A stretch of DNA of 64,000 nucleotides, from contig NZ_JAEULZ010000038.1 of NCBI RefSeq assembly GCF_016793485.1, positions 124,001 to 188,000 of the forward strand. Reading direction: 5' to 3'. The notes beneath the pieces are model-generated. The model was not told where the DNA came from. It saw only the letters and a program-made list of their open reading frames with translations, and made no database searches. Each line of letters begins with the position of its first letter. Position 1 is the first letter of the stretch. This DNA comes from Mesorhizobium sp. GTDB lineage: Bacteria > Pseudomonadota > Alphaproteobacteria > Rhizobiales > Rhizobiaceae. Made by a program: the position numbers and the translations under genes. Below are positions 55,074-63,970 of the stretch, in pieces.

Positions 55074-56183
55074 ATGAGGATTACAAGGAAGTTGCAGTTT
55101 GCCGCCGCCCTGTGCGCGGTGTCGGCGCTCGGTATCGCATCGGCCTCCGCGGATGCGGTGTCCGACGCCAAGGAGTTCGTAACGAAGCTCAGCACACCAA
55201 ACGCACCATGGAGCGGCCCGACCACCGGACCCAAGGCGCAGACGGGGAAGACCATCATCTATGTGTCGACCGACCAGCGCAACGGCGGTGCCCGCGGCGC
55301 CGGCGAGGGCGTCAAGGCGGCGGCCGAAAGGATCGGCTGGACCTTCAAGGAAAGCGACGGCCAGGGCTCGGTCGCCGGTCGCGCCACGGCGCTCAACCAG
55401 GCGATCGCCTCCAAGCCCGATGTCATCGTGCTTGGTGGCATCGACGCGACCGAGCAGGCGGCGGTGATCGAGGATGCGGCCAAGCAGGGCATCGTCGTCG
55501 TTGGCTGGCACGCCTATGGCAAGTCCGGCCCGCACGACACTCTGCCGATCTTCACCAACATCACGACAGATCCGCTGGAAGTCGCACGCGCAGCCGCGTC
55601 CGTGCCCTGCGCGGAGCTCAACGGCAAGGTCGGCGCGGTGATCTTCACCGACAGCACCTATGAGATCGCGGTCAAGAAATCGAATGCAATGGCCGAAGTC
55701 ATCAAGGCCTGCGGCGAGAGCAAGGTGCTCGAGATCGTCGATACCCCGCTGGCCGACGCCTCGAACCGCATGCCGCAGCTCACGACCTCACTGTTGCAGC
55801 GCTACGGCGCCGACTGGACGACCTCGCTTAGCATCAACGACCTGACCTTCGACTTCATGGCGCCGTCGCTGGCAGCCGCCGGCATCAACGGCACCAGCAA
55901 TCCGCTCGCCATCTCGGCGGGTGACGGCAGCGAGGTTGCGTTCCAGCGTATCCGCTCTGGCGAATACCAGGCCGCAACCGTGGCCGAACCGCTCATCCTG
56001 CAGGGCTGGCAGATCGTCGATGAGGCGAACCGCGCCCTCGCAGGCGAAAAGGAGAGTGGCTTCGTTGCGCCGTCCCATCTCTTCCTGCAGTCCAACATCG
56101 AATACGATGGTGGCCCGAAGAACATCTACGACCCGGGCAACGGCTATGCCGACGCCTATGCCAAGATCTGGGGCGTGAACTGA
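55074..56183 (+). CDS. Sugar ABC importer binding protein (RbsB-like)
   Basis: The 369-residue protein has a signal peptide (MRITRKLQFAAALCAVSALGIASASA) and the periplasmic-binding-protein-1 fold: TIIYVSTDQRNGGARGAGEGVKAAAERIGW, then NQAIASKPDVIVLGGIDATEQAAVIEDAAKQGI and ISAGDGSEVAFQRIRSG. It captures the ligand imported by the upstream ATPase and permease. GGGAGGAG precedes ATG 55074. An intrinsic terminator follows. Confidence 0.93.
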   Translation: MRITRKLQFAAALCAVSALGIASASADAVSDAKEFVTKLSTPNAPWSGPTTGPKAQTGKTIIYVSTDQRNGGARGAGEGVKAAAERIGWTFKESDGQGSVAGRATALNQAIASKPDVIVLGGIDATEQAAVIEDAAKQGIVVVGWHAYGKSGPHDTLPIFTNITTDPLEVARAAASVPCAELNGKVGAVIFTDSTYEIAVKKSNAMAEVIKACGESKVLEIVDTPLADASNRMPQLTTSLLQRYGADWTTSLSINDLTFDFMAPSLAAAGINGTSNPLAISAGDGSEVAFQRIRSGEYQAATVAEPLILQGWQIVDEANRALAGEKESGFVAPSHLFLQSNIEYDGGPKNIYDPGNGYADAYAKIWGVN

Positions 56184-56193
56184 CAAACGACAT

Positions 56194-56222
56194 GGGGGCG
56201 GCCACGAGCCGCCCCCAATTTT
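56194..56222 (+). terminator. Rho-independent terminator after the RbsB-like gene
   Basis: GGGGGCGG (56194-56201) pairs with CCGCCCCC (56209-56216) around a 7-nt loop, followed by AATTTT. It begins 10 nt after the binding-protein stop and would reduce read-through into the LVIVD gene. Confidence 0.85.
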
Positions 56223-56270
56223 GCCCGGTCACGGCGTCCTTCCGACGCCACAGCAACAGGACTTTCCGAG

Positions 56271-57521
56271 ATGTCTGCGTCCAGCCTGCCAAAGCCCGAC
56301 TTCGCCCGCAACATGACGCTCATTGGCCATAGCGACCAGGGCGGTCGGCCGGACGGCGTGCAACTCATGGTCAACAAGGGCTTCGCCTATATCGGCCACA
56401 TGTTCTCCAAGGGCTTCAGCGTGGTCGACGTGCGCGACCCCCGCAATCCGGTTGGTGTGGACTATGTCGCCGCGCCGCCCAACACGTGGAACATCCATCT
56501 CCAGACCTATGGCGACCTGCTTCTGGTCATCAACGCCAAGGACATGTTCGCCTCCGCCGAATTCCAGGACGAGAAGGCTTACTATACCGGCCAGATCGGC
56601 AAGAAGGTCGGCACGGCCTCGGGTGTTGCTGAAAAGAACTGGACCGCCGGCATGGCGGTCTACGACATCTCCACGCCCGGCAAGCCGCGCAAGATCGGCT
56701 TCATGTCCGTCAAGGGGGGCGGCATCCATCGTATCTGGTACACTGGCGGGCGCTACGCCTACGCTTCGGCGCTGCTTGACGGCTTCACCGACTACATCTT
56801 CATCACCATCGACATGTCCGACCCGGCCAACCCCGTCGAAGCTGGCCGCTACTGGTTGCCCGGCATGAACGAGGCGGCGGGCGAGGTGCCGACATCGGAC
56901 AGGCGCGCCGGCCTGCACCATCCCACGGTTTCGGGCGATACGGCTTATTGCGCATGGCGCGACGCCGGCCTCGTCATCCTCGACGTCAAGGATGCTTCAA
57001 ATCCCAAGCTGAAGGTTCACCGCAATTGGTCGCCGCCGTTCAAGGGCGGCACGCACAACTGCCTGATGCTGCCGGATCGGGATATTTTGGTCGTCGCGGA
57101 CGAGTCTGTGCTCGACTATTACGAGGACGGCTTCAAGCCGATCTGGCTCTTCGACATGCGCGAGCCGTCCAACCCGGTCAGCATCTCGACGTTCCCGGAA
57201 CCGGCCGAGGCCGACTACAAGTCCAAGGGCGGTCATTTCGGTCCGCACAACATCTATGAAAACCGGCCGGACGGTCTGGTCAGCTCGAAATATATCTTCG
57301 CGACTTATCAGAACGCCGGCATTCGCGTCTTCGACATCAGCAACCAGTATCGGCCCGAAGAGGTCGGCGCGTTCGTCCCGCCGGAACCTGCGACGCTGAT
57401 GGACCGGCGCCCCAACCGCAAGAAGGTGATCCAGAACTGCGACGTCTATGTCGACAAGGAGGGGCTGGTCTACGCCAACGACTACAATGGGGGCCTCTAT
57501 ATCCTCGAATTCAAGGGCTGA
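56271..57521 (+). CDS. LVIVD-repeat beta-propeller protein
   Basis: The 416-residue protein consists of repeated blades with patterns like GFAYIGHMFSKGFSVVDVRDPRNPV, MAVYDISTPGKPRKIGFM and AGLVILDVKDASNPKL, the LVIVD type (x-hydrophobic-D-hydrophobic-SDP-xxP). No signal peptide is seen, so it is probably cytoplasmic. Such propellers bind ligands or partners, and some are lactonases; no catalytic pattern can be assigned. It lies between the importer and an FAD-linked dehydrogenase (10 nt downstream), suggesting a role in catabolism of the imported compound. Confidence 0.85.
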   Translation: MSASSLPKPDFARNMTLIGHSDQGGRPDGVQLMVNKGFAYIGHMFSKGFSVVDVRDPRNPVGVDYVAAPPNTWNIHLQTYGDLLLVINAKDMFASAEFQDEKAYYTGQIGKKVGTASGVAEKNWTAGMAVYDISTPGKPRKIGFMSVKGGGIHRIWYTGGRYAYASALLDGFTDYIFITIDMSDPANPVEAGRYWLPGMNEAAGEVPTSDRRAGLHHPTVSGDTAYCAWRDAGLVILDVKDASNPKLKVHRNWSPPFKGGTHNCLMLPDRDILVVADESVLDYYEDGFKPIWLFDMREPSNPVSISTFPEPAEADYKSKGGHFGPHNIYENRPDGLVSSKYIFATYQNAGIRVFDISNQYRPEEVGAFVPPEPATLMDRRPNRKKVIQNCDVYVDKEGLVYANDYNGGLYILEFKG

Positions 57522-57531
57522 GGCGCATTCC

Positions 57532-58950
57532 TTGCACGACACCTTTCTTGCCGGATGCCGGTCGGCGATCGGCGCGGAGCATGTGTGGACGGAAACGGCC
57601 GACACGCTGCGCTTCGCGCATGATTTCTGGGACCAGTACCGAGGTCGCGCGGCCGCCGTGCTGCGGCCGGGCAGCACCGCGGAAGTTGCGGCGGTTCTTG
57701 CGCTCGCCTCGCAGCATGGCGTGGCAATCGTTCCCCAGGCCGGCAACACGGGTCTGGTCAATGGCGGCGTCCCGGATGCCAGCGGCAATCAGGTCGTGCT
57801 TTCGGTCGAGCGCCTCGACCGCATCCGCGCGATAGACCCTGCCGGCGACTATCTGATCGCCGAGGCAGGCTGTATCCTCGACAACGTGCAGGCCGCCGCT
57901 GCCGGGGCTGGCAGGCTGTTTCCGCTGGCAATGGGATCGAGCGGCTCCTGCCGTATCGGCGGCAACCTCGCCACCAACGCCGGTGGCCTCAACGTGCTGC
58001 GCTACGGCATGACCCGCGAACTCGTGCTCGGGTTGGAAGTGGTGCTGCACGACGGGACGATCCTCGATCTGCTGCGACCGATACGCAAGGACAATACAGG
58101 CTACGACCTCAAGCAGCTTTTTATCGGCTCGGAAGGAACGCTCGGCGTCGTGACAGCCGCCGTCCTCAGGCTGATGGCGCAGCCGCGCGAGCGTGTCACG
58201 ATCTGGCTGGCGGTCGAGACGCCGCAGCACGCCGTCAGTCTGTTCAGGACATGTCGCAGCCGGTTCGGGGAGTTGATTTCCGCCTTCGAGATCATCTCCT
58301 CTGAGGGTGTAGAGATCGCCGTCAACGGACTTCCCGGCGTGCGCCGGCCGGTAGGCGATCCGGCCCCGTGGCATGTGCTCATAGAGGTCGCCTGGACATT
58401 CACGGAGGGCCTGCGCGGGCAGGTGGATGCCATGCTGGAGGACATCCTGGCGCAAGCCCTCTGCCTTGACGGAACCGTCGCCGAGAACGAGGCGCAGCGC
58501 GCCAACATGTGGCGTTTGCGTGAAGGACAGAGCGAGAGCGCCCGTGCTTTCGGCTACATCCTGCGCAGCGACGTGGCGGTCGCCATCGCGGATATTCCAG
58601 AACTCCTCGCCTGGGTAGAGGAGCGGCAGGCAACACTCGCTGGCCTCGGCATCCGGATACTTCCGTTCGGCCACATCGGCGACGGCAACCTGCACGTCAA
58701 CTTCGTGCTTCCGCCTGGAACGGACACCGGGCTCCATGCGGAGTTGCTGCAAGGCCTTTACGATCAGGTCGACAGGCTCGGCGGTTCGATCAGCGCCGAA
58801 CATGGCGTTGGCCGCGCCAAGCGAGACGCAGTTTCGCAGCGCAAATCCGCCGCTTCGCGCCATCTGTCCGGGCGGATCAAGCGAGCGCTAGATCCCGACA
58901 ATCTGTTGAACCCGGGTGTGGTGCTTGCGCCGGAAGAGAGTGTGCCATGA
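57532..58950 (+). CDS. FAD-linked 2-hydroxyacid dehydrogenase (GlcD/D2HGDH-like)
   Basis: The 472-residue protein has a PCMH-type FAD domain (VPQAGNTGLVNGGVPD, GRLFPLAMGSSGSCRIGGNLATNAGG, LKQLFIGSEGTLGVVT) and a C-terminal FAD-oxidase domain with metal-site motifs FGHIGDGNLHVN and EHGVGRAKRD. It oxidises a D-2-hydroxyacid such as D-2-hydroxyglutarate or D-lactate and passes electrons to a carrier. The frame is open upstream into the previous gene; TTG 57532 (LHDTFLAGC) is the likely start. It overlaps the MFS gene by 4 nt. Confidence 0.9.
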   Translation: MHDTFLAGCRSAIGAEHVWTETADTLRFAHDFWDQYRGRAAAVLRPGSTAEVAAVLALASQHGVAIVPQAGNTGLVNGGVPDASGNQVVLSVERLDRIRAIDPAGDYLIAEAGCILDNVQAAAAGAGRLFPLAMGSSGSCRIGGNLATNAGGLNVLRYGMTRELVLGLEVVLHDGTILDLLRPIRKDNTGYDLKQLFIGSEGTLGVVTAAVLRLMAQPRERVTIWLAVETPQHAVSLFRTCRSRFGELISAFEIISSEGVEIAVNGLPGVRRPVGDPAPWHVLIEVAWTFTEGLRGQVDAMLEDILAQALCLDGTVAENEAQRANMWRLREGQSESARAFGYILRSDVAVAIADIPELLAWVEERQATLAGLGIRILPFGHIGDGNLHVNFVLPPGTDTGLHAELLQGLYDQVDRLGGSISAEHGVGRAKRDAVSQRKSAASRHLSGRIKRALDPDNLLNPGVVLAPEESVP

Positions 58951-60143
58951 CAATCAACGGCGCCCCCACCGCCCGCACCGCGTTGCCGATCCAGATCTAC
59001 GCCCTGACCGCCGCCGCCTTTGCCATCGGCACGACGGAATTCGTCATCATGGGCCTGCTGCCGGAGATCGCGGCGGACCTGCAAGTCTCCATTCCCTCGG
59101 CCGGGCTTCTGGTGGCGGGTTATGCGCTTGGCGTGGTTGTCGGCGCTCCAATTCTGACGCTCGGCACGCTTCGTTTCGAACGCAAGTCACTGCTGCTATC
59201 GCTCATGGGCCTGTTCATCGCAGGCAATGTGATTGCCGCCATCGCGCCCAGCTACGAGATCCTGATGATCGCCCGCGTGGTGGCGGCGCTCTGCCACGGA
59301 ACCTTTTTCGGCGTCGGCGCAGTCGTCGCGGCAAGCCTCGTGCCATCAGACAGGCAAGCCAGCGCCATCGCCCTGATGTTCACCGGCCTTGCGCTCGCTA
59401 ACATCCTCGGCGTTCCCGGCGGAACGGCGATCGGTCAGATGTTCGGCTGGCGCGCCACCTTCTGGTGTGTGAGCGCAATCGGCGCGGCCGCGGCAATTGC
59501 CATCGCTTTTCTGATCCGACCGATGCAGGCGCCGCCCACGGCGGGCATCGCGTCCGAGTTCGTCGCGCTGCGAAGCGCCAGCCTCTGGCTCGCGCTCGGC
59601 ACGACCGTCTTCGGGTTTGGCGGCGTCTTTGTGATCCTTACCTTCATAGCGCCCATTCTGCGTGACGCGACCGGTATGTCGCCGGATACGGTTGCCATTG
59701 CGCTTCTGGTCTTCGGCGCGGGGCTAACGCTTGGAAACCCGGTTGGCGGCCGGCTAGCCGATCGCGCCCTGATGCCCTCGTTGATTGCCATCCTCGCCGT
59801 CTTGTCCGCCCTTCAACTCGTCTTCGGCTGGGCGATGTTCCATCTTGCGGCCACCTACGTCTTTCTGTTCTGCTGGGGTGTCGCGGCATTCGCGACGATC
59901 GCGCCCCTGCAGACGCGCGTGGTGCATGCTTCGCCAGCAGCCCCGGCTCTCGCTTCCTCACTCAACATTGCAGCCTTCAATCTGGGCAATGCGTGTGGCG
60001 CGTTCATCGGCGGCGGTCTGATAGACCGGGGTTTTGCATTGCCAGCGCTGACCGTGGCAGGGGCGGCAATGACGGCCTGCGGCCTCGCCTTGGCGCTTGC
60101 CGGAAGCCGCCTTGACCTTTCGGCAAAGCGAAGGGCGGGGTAG
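58947..60143 (+). CDS. MFS transporter (AraJ/YdhP-like)
   Basis: The 398-residue protein has twelve predicted membrane segments. Its N-terminus (YALTAAAFAIGTTEFVIMGLLPEIAADL) is the hallmark of the sugar-efflux/AraJ branch of DHA1 exporters. It may export a sugar or toxic intermediate, or a drug. Its ATG overlaps the dehydrogenase stop (ATGA), so the two are cotranscribed. Confidence 0.92.
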   Translation: MTINGAPTARTALPIQIYALTAAAFAIGTTEFVIMGLLPEIAADLQVSIPSAGLLVAGYALGVVVGAPILTLGTLRFERKSLLLSLMGLFIAGNVIAAIAPSYEILMIARVVAALCHGTFFGVGAVVAASLVPSDRQASAIALMFTGLALANILGVPGGTAIGQMFGWRATFWCVSAIGAAAAIAIAFLIRPMQAPPTAGIASEFVALRSASLWLALGTTVFGFGGVFVILTFIAPILRDATGMSPDTVAIALLVFGAGLTLGNPVGGRLADRALMPSLIAILAVLSALQLVFGWAMFHLAATYVFLFCWGVAAFATIAPLQTRVVHASPAAPALASSLNIAAFNLGNACGAFIGGGLIDRGFALPALTVAGAAMTACGLALALAGSRLDLSAKRRAG

Positions 60144-60237
60144 CCGTCTCCGCGTTATACTGTCTCGACATGGGCTGAAACGTCAGCATATGACGTTACA
60201 GGTTTTGGCAGCCACACGAGGCGCTAGGTCTGATTTG

Positions 60238-61083
60238 ATGACGCCACGCATCATTCGCACCTTGGATCCGGCGGAGGTCGGAACGCTCGTCGACTGGGCA
60301 GCGGGCGAGGGATGGAATCCCGGCCTCGACGACGCGGCGGCCTTCAGCGCGGCCGATCCCGAGGGCTTCCTAGGCGCCTTCGTGGATGGCGACATGCTCG
60401 CCGGCATCTGCGCGGTCCGCTATGGCGTCTCCTACGGCTTCATCGGCCTCTACATCTCCCATCCGGACCATCGCGGCGAGGGCCATGGCAAGGCTGTCTG
60501 GGACGCCGGCATGGCGCGGCTCTCGGGTCGGATCGTCGGTCTCGACGGCGTCGACGCTCAGTTCGACAACTACCTGTCCAAGGGCTTTGTACCGGCCTAC
60601 CGCACCATTCGTTTCGGCGGCAGGTTTTCACCCGTGGGCGAGGGGGTGGACGTCGGCGTCCCGCGACCTGTCGATTTCACGCCCGCGTTGCTGGAGGAGG
60701 CGATAACCTTCGACGGCAAAATCTTCCCACAACCGCGTCGGGCATTTCTGGAACGGTGGCTCGCTCCGCCGCACATCGTTAGCGTCGCCGTTTCCGGCGG
60801 GCGCATGGCGGGCTACGGCGTGATGCGCGCGTGCGGCGTCGGCTCGAAGATCGGATGCCTTGCCGCGATCGACCTGCCGACGGCGAAAGCCTTGTTCGTC
60901 TCACTGGCAGACCAGGCGGAGGGCGAAGTCTTCATTGATGTCCCGCAGCCTCAGGGTGAGTTTGCGAGGTTCCTTGCGGCCTCGAACCTTGTACCCGGTT
61001 TTGAGACAACGCGTATGTACCATGGCGGCGCGATCCCGCTCTACTCCGGATTATTTGGCGTCACGACCCTTGAATTGGGGTAG
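60238..61083 (+). CDS. GNAT-family N-acetyltransferase with a second C-terminal domain
   Basis: The protein of about 281 residues has an N-terminal GNAT domain (LYISHPDHRGEGHGKAVWDAGM carries the R-G-x-G-x-A acetyl-CoA loop) and a C-terminal domain of about 130 residues (YGVMRACGVGSKIGCLAA, VFIDVPQPQGEFARFLAASNLVPGF) typical of the two-domain YitH-like group. The acetyl acceptor is unknown. ATG 60238 is chosen from homology (MTPRIIRTL); ATG 60190 is an alternative. It is probably transcribed on its own. Confidence 0.87.
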   Translation: MTPRIIRTLDPAEVGTLVDWAAGEGWNPGLDDAAAFSAADPEGFLGAFVDGDMLAGICAVRYGVSYGFIGLYISHPDHRGEGHGKAVWDAGMARLSGRIVGLDGVDAQFDNYLSKGFVPAYRTIRFGGRFSPVGEGVDVGVPRPVDFTPALLEEAITFDGKIFPQPRRAFLERWLAPPHIVSVAVSGGRMAGYGVMRACGVGSKIGCLAAIDLPTAKALFVSLADQAEGEVFIDVPQPQGEFARFLAASNLVPGFETTRMYHGGAIPLYSGLFGVTTLELG

Positions 61084-61124
61084 GATGCCCTGCGATTTGC
61101 GCCGTCGCTCATCAGGAGGCCAAC

Positions 61125-61457
61125 ATGCATGTGTCCAGAATGACGGGACGAACCTTGATCGGCTTGTGCGCCGTTGTCGTCCCGCTCACTGTGCTCCCGG
61201 TTGAGGCGCTGGCGATCAACCGCTACACGTCGACGTCGATGACCTGCTCGGGCGTTACCGCAGCCTTGAATCGCGATGGCGCGGCGATCTTGCGCTACAC
61301 GTCGAAATCCGGCGCCCTGCTGTACGACCGATACGTCAAAAACCGGAATTTCTGTCAGCCGGACGAAACCACGCAGCGGGCCTACATTCCGAGTTCCGAC
61401 CTTCCTGCCTGTCCGGTCTATCGATGCAAGCAGATCGAGTTCCTTGATTATCGCTAG
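61125..61457 (+). CDS. Secreted four-cysteine protein, first of a tandem pair
   Basis: The 110-residue product has a signal peptide (residues about 1-30, ending VEALA) and a mature part with four Cys: SMTCSGVTAALNRDGAAIL, NRNFCQPDE, and ACPVYRCKQ. Spacing and flanking residues match the gene at 61546-61854 (S-M-T/S-C, R-F/Y-V, F-C, C-x-V-x-R-C). AGGAGG six bases upstream supports ATG 61125. It is probably periplasmic and disulfide-bonded. Function is unknown. Confidence 0.8.
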   Translation: MHVSRMTGRTLIGLCAVVVPLTVLPVEALAINRYTSTSMTCSGVTAALNRDGAAILRYTSKSGALLYDRYVKNRNFCQPDETTQRAYIPSSDLPACPVYRCKQIEFLDYR

Positions 61458-61545
61458 CCGCCGCCATCACGACATTGTCATCCGAAAGACCGTGTTGCCC
61501 TTGCTAACGTCCTTGCGCTGCGGGGTTCCTGAAAAGGGGAATTGC

Positions 61546-61854
61546 ATGCGACCGCTCGTAATCGTGCTACCGGTCCTCCTGATGACGGCGGCCGAGGCGT
61601 CCGCTATTTCGCGCTACCAGACCACGTCTATGAGTTGCACTCGCGTTCAGGCCATCCTGAAGTCGGAGGGCGCAGCGCTGCTCAGCTATCCGGCTCCCGA
61701 CGATCCGTCCTCCCAGCTTTTCAACCGCTTTGTGCGCGACAGTTCCTTCTGCAGTTCCGGCATGCAGAAGGCCCAGTTGCGCAGCGTGCCTGCGGCGGAT
61801 ACGAGCAAATGCAAGGTTCGCCGATGCGTACGGGTATCGGGCACCAGCCGCTGA
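61546..61854 (+). CDS. Secreted four-cysteine protein, second of a tandem pair
   Basis: The 102-residue product has a short signal peptide (MRPLVIVLPVLLMTAAEASA) followed by ISRYQTTSMSCTRVQAILKS, FNRFVRDSSFCSSG and SKCKVRRCVR. It is clearly a paralog of the protein at 61125-61457 with the same four Cys. AAGGGGA precedes ATG 61546; a longer open frame upstream lacks this support. The pair arose by tandem duplication and has diverged. Function is unknown. Confidence 0.8.
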   Translation: MRPLVIVLPVLLMTAAEASAISRYQTTSMSCTRVQAILKSEGAALLSYPAPDDPSSQLFNRFVRDSSFCSSGMQKAQLRSVPAADTSKCKVRRCVRVSGTSR

Positions 61855-61993
61855 AATCGCGGAACAAAGATGCAATTTAGACGTGCGTCACATTGTGGAT
61901 AACTTTTAACGACCTGCGCGACCCCCCTTCAATCGCCAGGGGAAGCGGCCTAATCCCCGACTTGTTGGTCAGGCCTTAGCTGGGGAGCGGGCA

Positions 61994-62098
61994 ATGTTCA
62001 TGGTTGGATTGGGGGTCGGCGTTTTCGTCGGCCTCGTCGTTGCGTCCTGGTTCGCGCTGGCGGTCATCGCCTTTCTTCCGCGCGTGCGCCACACGTAG
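61994..62098 (+). CDS. Predicted 34-residue single-helix membrane peptide
   Basis: ATG 61994 opens a 34-codon frame ending in TAG. The peptide is almost all hydrophobic (MFMVGLGVGVFVGLVVASW, then FALAVIAFLP) with a basic tail (RVRHT), a classic small membrane protein. GGGGAG six to eleven bases upstream is a good ribosome site. It is convergent with the M23 peptidase gene. It could still be a chance frame. Confidence 0.5.
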   Translation: MFMVGLGVGVFVGLVVASWFALAVIAFLPRVRHT

Positions 62099-62123
62099 GC
62101 AGTCGCGGCCTGCCGAGGGCAGG

Positions 62124-63389
62124 TCAGAGATATTGGCTTACCGTCTTGCCGACCTTGAGAAAGGGCACGGGATTTATCGCTTTGCCGTCGCGGTGGATTT
62201 CGTAGTGCAAATGCGGTCCGGTCGAGCGTCCACTGCTGCCGGCCTTGCCGACGAGGTCGCCGGGCGCGACCTGCTGGCCTTCCTTGACGAGAACCTGGCT
62301 CATGTGCGCGTAGCGCGTGGTGAAGCCACCCGCATGGCGCACCTCGACCATGCGGCCATAGCCGCCGTTCCATCCGGCGATGACCACTGTGCCGGCTCCC
62401 GTGACCCGGATGTCGGCGCCGCTTGGCGCCCGGAAGTCCATTCCGGAATGCATCGCCGGTGTCCCAAGTAGCGGATCTCTGCGCGCCCCGAACGTGCTTG
62501 ATACCCCATAGCCGGGTGCCGGATTCGCGATCGGCAGTTGCCGCACCTCGGTCTTCATACGGTCGAGCAGGTCGAGCGCCTCGTCCAGTTCCTTGACCTT
62601 CGTGTCGAATAGCGCTGGCGTATCGATGGCGACCAGCGGACCGCCTAAGCCGGTCTCTCCGGCAATATCGACCTCCAGCCCAGAGTCCTTCAACGCACCC
62701 GCGATGGCATCCGCCGTTTGATATGCGTCTTCGGCGATCGCGTTGATCCTGCTGAGCTGGTCGGATTCGATTGAGCGCAGGGATTGGTTTATCGCGACGA
62801 AAAGCCGATCGGCGCGGTCGGCGCTGGACTCAGCCTCTGCTGACGAGTTGCGTGTCGACCATGAGGAAAAGGGCTTGGCCGCCAGACCTGCGTATTGCGC
62901 GTCCGATGCGCCTGCCGGCGTCAGGGACGCGCGTACGTCCGGTTTGTCGGAGGGTAGGGGAACTTCGCTTGGCAAGGTAGTGGCCGTCTCGCCGACACGG
63001 TCGAGGATGGGCTCGATGCGGCCTTGGCGCTGGGTGAGCTGTGATTGCCGGTCCAGCAGTTCGCCAACCTTGGCCTCCATGAGTTGCTGGTCGAGCATCT
63101 GCCTGCTGGTGATGCGGTCCACCTGGCTGCGCAAAGCAGATATGCGGTCTTCGTAGGCCTGCTGGAGCCGCGCCTGGCGGGCCGTGGTCGCATCGATCAG
63201 GTCGTCGCGCAGCACCAGATAGGAGGTTGCGAGCAGATAACCGATCGCCAGCGCGGCGAACGCTGATCCGGCCAGGGCAGCCACCCAGGGACGCACCTGG
63301 AAGTGACGGATCTCATCGCCCCGCGCGATGATGACGGTATGGGGCTCCCTGCGTTTGCCGAAAACTGTTGACTGACTTGCCTCTTTCAC
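62124..63389 (-). CDS. Membrane-anchored M23-family metallopeptidase
   Basis: The 421-residue protein has a short cytoplasmic start, one membrane segment (AALAGSAFAALAIGYLLATSYLVL), a long coiled coil (residues about 65-135, rich in Gln/Arg/Leu) and a C-terminal LytM domain. The zinc ligands are present: HSGMDF (H-x3-D) and HLHYE (H-x-H), plus YAHMSQV. It should cleave peptidoglycan cross-links or act as an amidase activator in the periplasm. It is similar in layout to rhizobial cell-division-linked M23 proteins. Confidence 0.93.
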   Translation of the reverse strand: MKEASQSTVFGKRREPHTVIIARGDEIRHFQVRPWVAALAGSAFAALAIGYLLATSYLVLRDDLIDATTARQARLQQAYEDRISALRSQVDRITSRQMLDQQLMEAKVGELLDRQSQLTQRQGRIEPILDRVGETATTLPSEVPLPSDKPDVRASLTPAGASDAQYAGLAAKPFSSWSTRNSSAEAESSADRADRLFVAINQSLRSIESDQLSRINAIAEDAYQTADAIAGALKDSGLEVDIAGETGLGGPLVAIDTPALFDTKVKELDEALDLLDRMKTEVRQLPIANPAPGYGVSSTFGARRDPLLGTPAMHSGMDFRAPSGADIRVTGAGTVVIAGWNGGYGRMVEVRHAGGFTTRYAHMSQVLVKEGQQVAPGDLVGKAGSSGRSTGPHLHYEIHRDGKAINPVPFLKVGKTVSQYL

Positions 63390-63499
63390 TGGAACCAGCG
63401 CCCACGCCGCTACAATTGCGATGGTGCTGATTACACATTGTTAGGGTTAACAAAGCCCTTAGCCCTGCATTTTCCGGAAGCGGAGGCTTCGCGTAGGGT

Positions 63500-63970
63500 C
63501 TAAAGCGCTTTTGCAGCCCCAAGTACCTCTTCGGCATGACCCGAAACTTTGACCTTGCTCCAGATCCTGGCGATCTTGCCGTCGCGGTCGATGAGGAAAG
63601 TCGTGCGCACAACGCCCATATAGGCGCGTCCGTACATCGTCTTCTCCGCCCACACCCCATAGTCCTCGATCGCCTTCCTTGATTCATCGGCGACAAGAAT
63701 CGTCTCAAGCCCATGTTTTTTCTTGAAATTTTCGTGTTTTCGTAGACTGTCCGGCGAGATGCCGATCACCACTGCTCCTGCCTTCGCGAATGCGCCCTTC
63801 AGTCGCGTGAAATCAATGGCCTCGGCGGTACACGCTTCCGTGTTGTCCTTCGGATAGAAGAACAGCACCACGATTTTGCCGCGAAGCTCTGCCAGCCCGA
63901 CCATGCCGCCATCGGCCGGCAAAGAAAAAATCGGCGCTTGGTCTCCAATTGCCAATTCGGCCATGGCCAT
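63500..63970 (-). CDS. bcp: Bcp-type peroxiredoxin (thiol peroxidase), one-Cys variant
   Basis: The 156-residue protein has the peroxiredoxin core LRGKIVVLFFYPKDNTEACT with the peroxidatic Cys in the T-x-x-C motif, and a downstream Arg in GVVRTTFLID. E. coli Bcp has a resolving Cys five residues after the peroxidatic one (CTVQAC); here that position is Ile or similar (CTAEAI) and no other Cys is present. It is therefore a one-Cys type that needs an external thiol. ATG 63970 and 63964 are both possible. Confidence 0.92.
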   Translation of the reverse strand: MAMAELAIGDQAPIFSLPADGGMVGLAELRGKIVVLFFYPKDNTEACTAEAIDFTRLKGAFAKAGAVVIGISPDSLRKHENFKKKHGLETILVADESRKAIEDYGVWAEKTMYGRAYMGVVRTTFLIDRDGKIARIWSKVKVSGHAEEVLGAAKAL

